From positions 17,565,001 through 17,629,000 of the forward strand of contig NC_092568.1 in assembly GCF_037975245.1 (NCBI RefSeq): DNA of 64,000 bases, read 5' to 3'. Source of the stretch: Apostichopus japonicus (taxonomy: Eukaryota; Echinodermata; Holothuroidea; Aspidochirotida; Stichopodidae). Numbering within the stretch: position 1 is the first letter of the stretch; the number at the start of each line of letters is the position of its first letter. Positions 63,231 to 64,000 of the stretch are shown here, piece by piece. The position numbers and the translations under genes are program-made. The notes below the pieces were generated by a model. It was not told where the DNA came from. It did not search any database and saw nothing but the letters and a program-made list of their open reading frames with translations.

Positions 63231-64000
63231 AAAATCAACAAGTTTGTCTGAATAACGTAAGAGATCTTGTTCAGTAGAGTATTGTGTGAATGAAAAGTTT
63301 ATCATTTAAAGGGAAATTTAGTTTCACCTGGGCCCTGGAACACCCCTGGATTGTGACTTATTTGCAGAGTTCTTTTAGCATACATACATGTACACTGCAC
63401 AGTATTCAGTGGCAATTTTGCAGAATGTGCCCCAAAATTTCAATCTTTATTAAATGAGATATCACACAGTTAGCTGAATATAATTATTATTATTATTTTA
63501 ATACCTTGCCCAGTGATTAAAATAGCTGTGTGATGTGACCTGACATGTTCGCTCACAGTACCACATAGTGCCATTGTACTACATGGGTATACTACACACA
63601 TCACTTACCTCTCCCCTCACAACAATAGCACACCTGCTCTCCCATTGTCTTCTAAAGATCTATGATTTAGTTACCGTTTTAGCGATGAGTCACCTCCCCA
63701 GTCTTATACACTCCTTACCCACTCCTTACTCTCCTACCTATCCATATTGTTAATAGTAGAGGAGATTGCGGTAAGTTAAATGTACGCTCATTATCATACC
63801 TAGCTACTGTGGTTAATTTGGGGATCTTAAAAAGTATTGTTGCAATGTTCGGAAGTTTCAAAGAATTATTGTGAGCTTAAGGCCCGCCTTTCATGATGTA
63901 GTCCATGGCCATTGACATCATTGAGTTCAAAGCAAACTTCATAATCAACCAGAAATAAATTTAATCAATGACTAATGAGTGGAAACCAATCGACCAGTTT

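Larger units (their letters stand above)
54157..64000 (+). other. FoxN intron, open at the window end
   Basis: I find no exon for the forkhead wing (expected GKGSLW-type sequence) up to 64000. Recognisable contents are an X-box pair near 57321, repeat fragments at 56431 and 63602, the ATATAGCGCC repeat near 63026, short AT and ATT microsatellites, and poly(T) tracts. The open frame at 58266-58580 (104 codons) shows no family motif. Confidence 0.5.

Noticed and set aside
1..64000. CRISPR arrays, bacterial operons or prokaryotic signals
   Set aside because: The window is eukaryotic. The tandem repeats seen lack regular spacers, and genes have spliceosomal introns.

Overview
The window is animal nuclear DNA: AT-rich, with intron-containing genes, long non-coding stretches, a tRNA-like sequence, transposon remnants and many short repeats. 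The protein sequences (FoxN2/3-type forkhead, a replacement-type histone H2A.X ending SQEY) and the ATATAGCGCC-type dispersed repeats suggest a marine invertebrate deuterostome. An echinoderm is my best guess, but I cannot prove it from sequence alone. All recognised protein genes are on the + strand.

Region 1 (327-11068) holds the last 15 coding exons of a multi-exon alpha/beta-hydrolase (serine hydrolase, S9/esterase type). An HGTG oxyanion motif, a GHSMGG nucleophile elbow, an Asp and a His come from four different exons and form a complete catalytic set. They are followed by about 340 residues of C-terminal sequence that I do not recognise. Its introns contain a tRNA-Thr-like sequence and a 1.85 kb non-autonomous DNA transposon with TTAA target duplications.

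Region 2 (about 12.6-16.4 kb) is the most unusual part. A unit of about 0.5-0.6 kb occurs twice in direct orientation. Each copy carries a 124-nt core that is almost unchanged (122 of 124 bases), while the flanks have diverged much more. The core starts with one arm of an 8-bp closing stem, contains a tRNA-like A box, and ends in TTTT. An identical 23-bp PSE-like block and a TATA-like box lie at the same distance upstream in both copies. I read these as paralogous RNA polymerase III genes for a small structured RNA, possibly vault-RNA-like. A third, inverted and truncated copy of the upstream region lies at 12.58-12.75 kb.

Region 3 (17.4-18.3 kb) is an intronless histone H2A.X gene with an octamer element and a TATA-like box.

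Region 4 (about 22.6-64 kb) appears to be dominated by the FoxN2/3-like gene. Its first coding exon (53637-54156) encodes the N-terminus and most of the forkhead DNA-binding domain, and the gene continues beyond the window. Two possible 5' non-coding exons lie upstream. The roughly 30 kb before the coding exon contains a 188-bp solo LTR with perfect 5-bp target duplications, a 158-160 bp tandem duplication, several minisatellites, a 20-bp perfect palindrome, and a loose cluster of about twelve RFX X-box-like palindromes (GTTGCCATGG type) that is absent from the first 28 kb.
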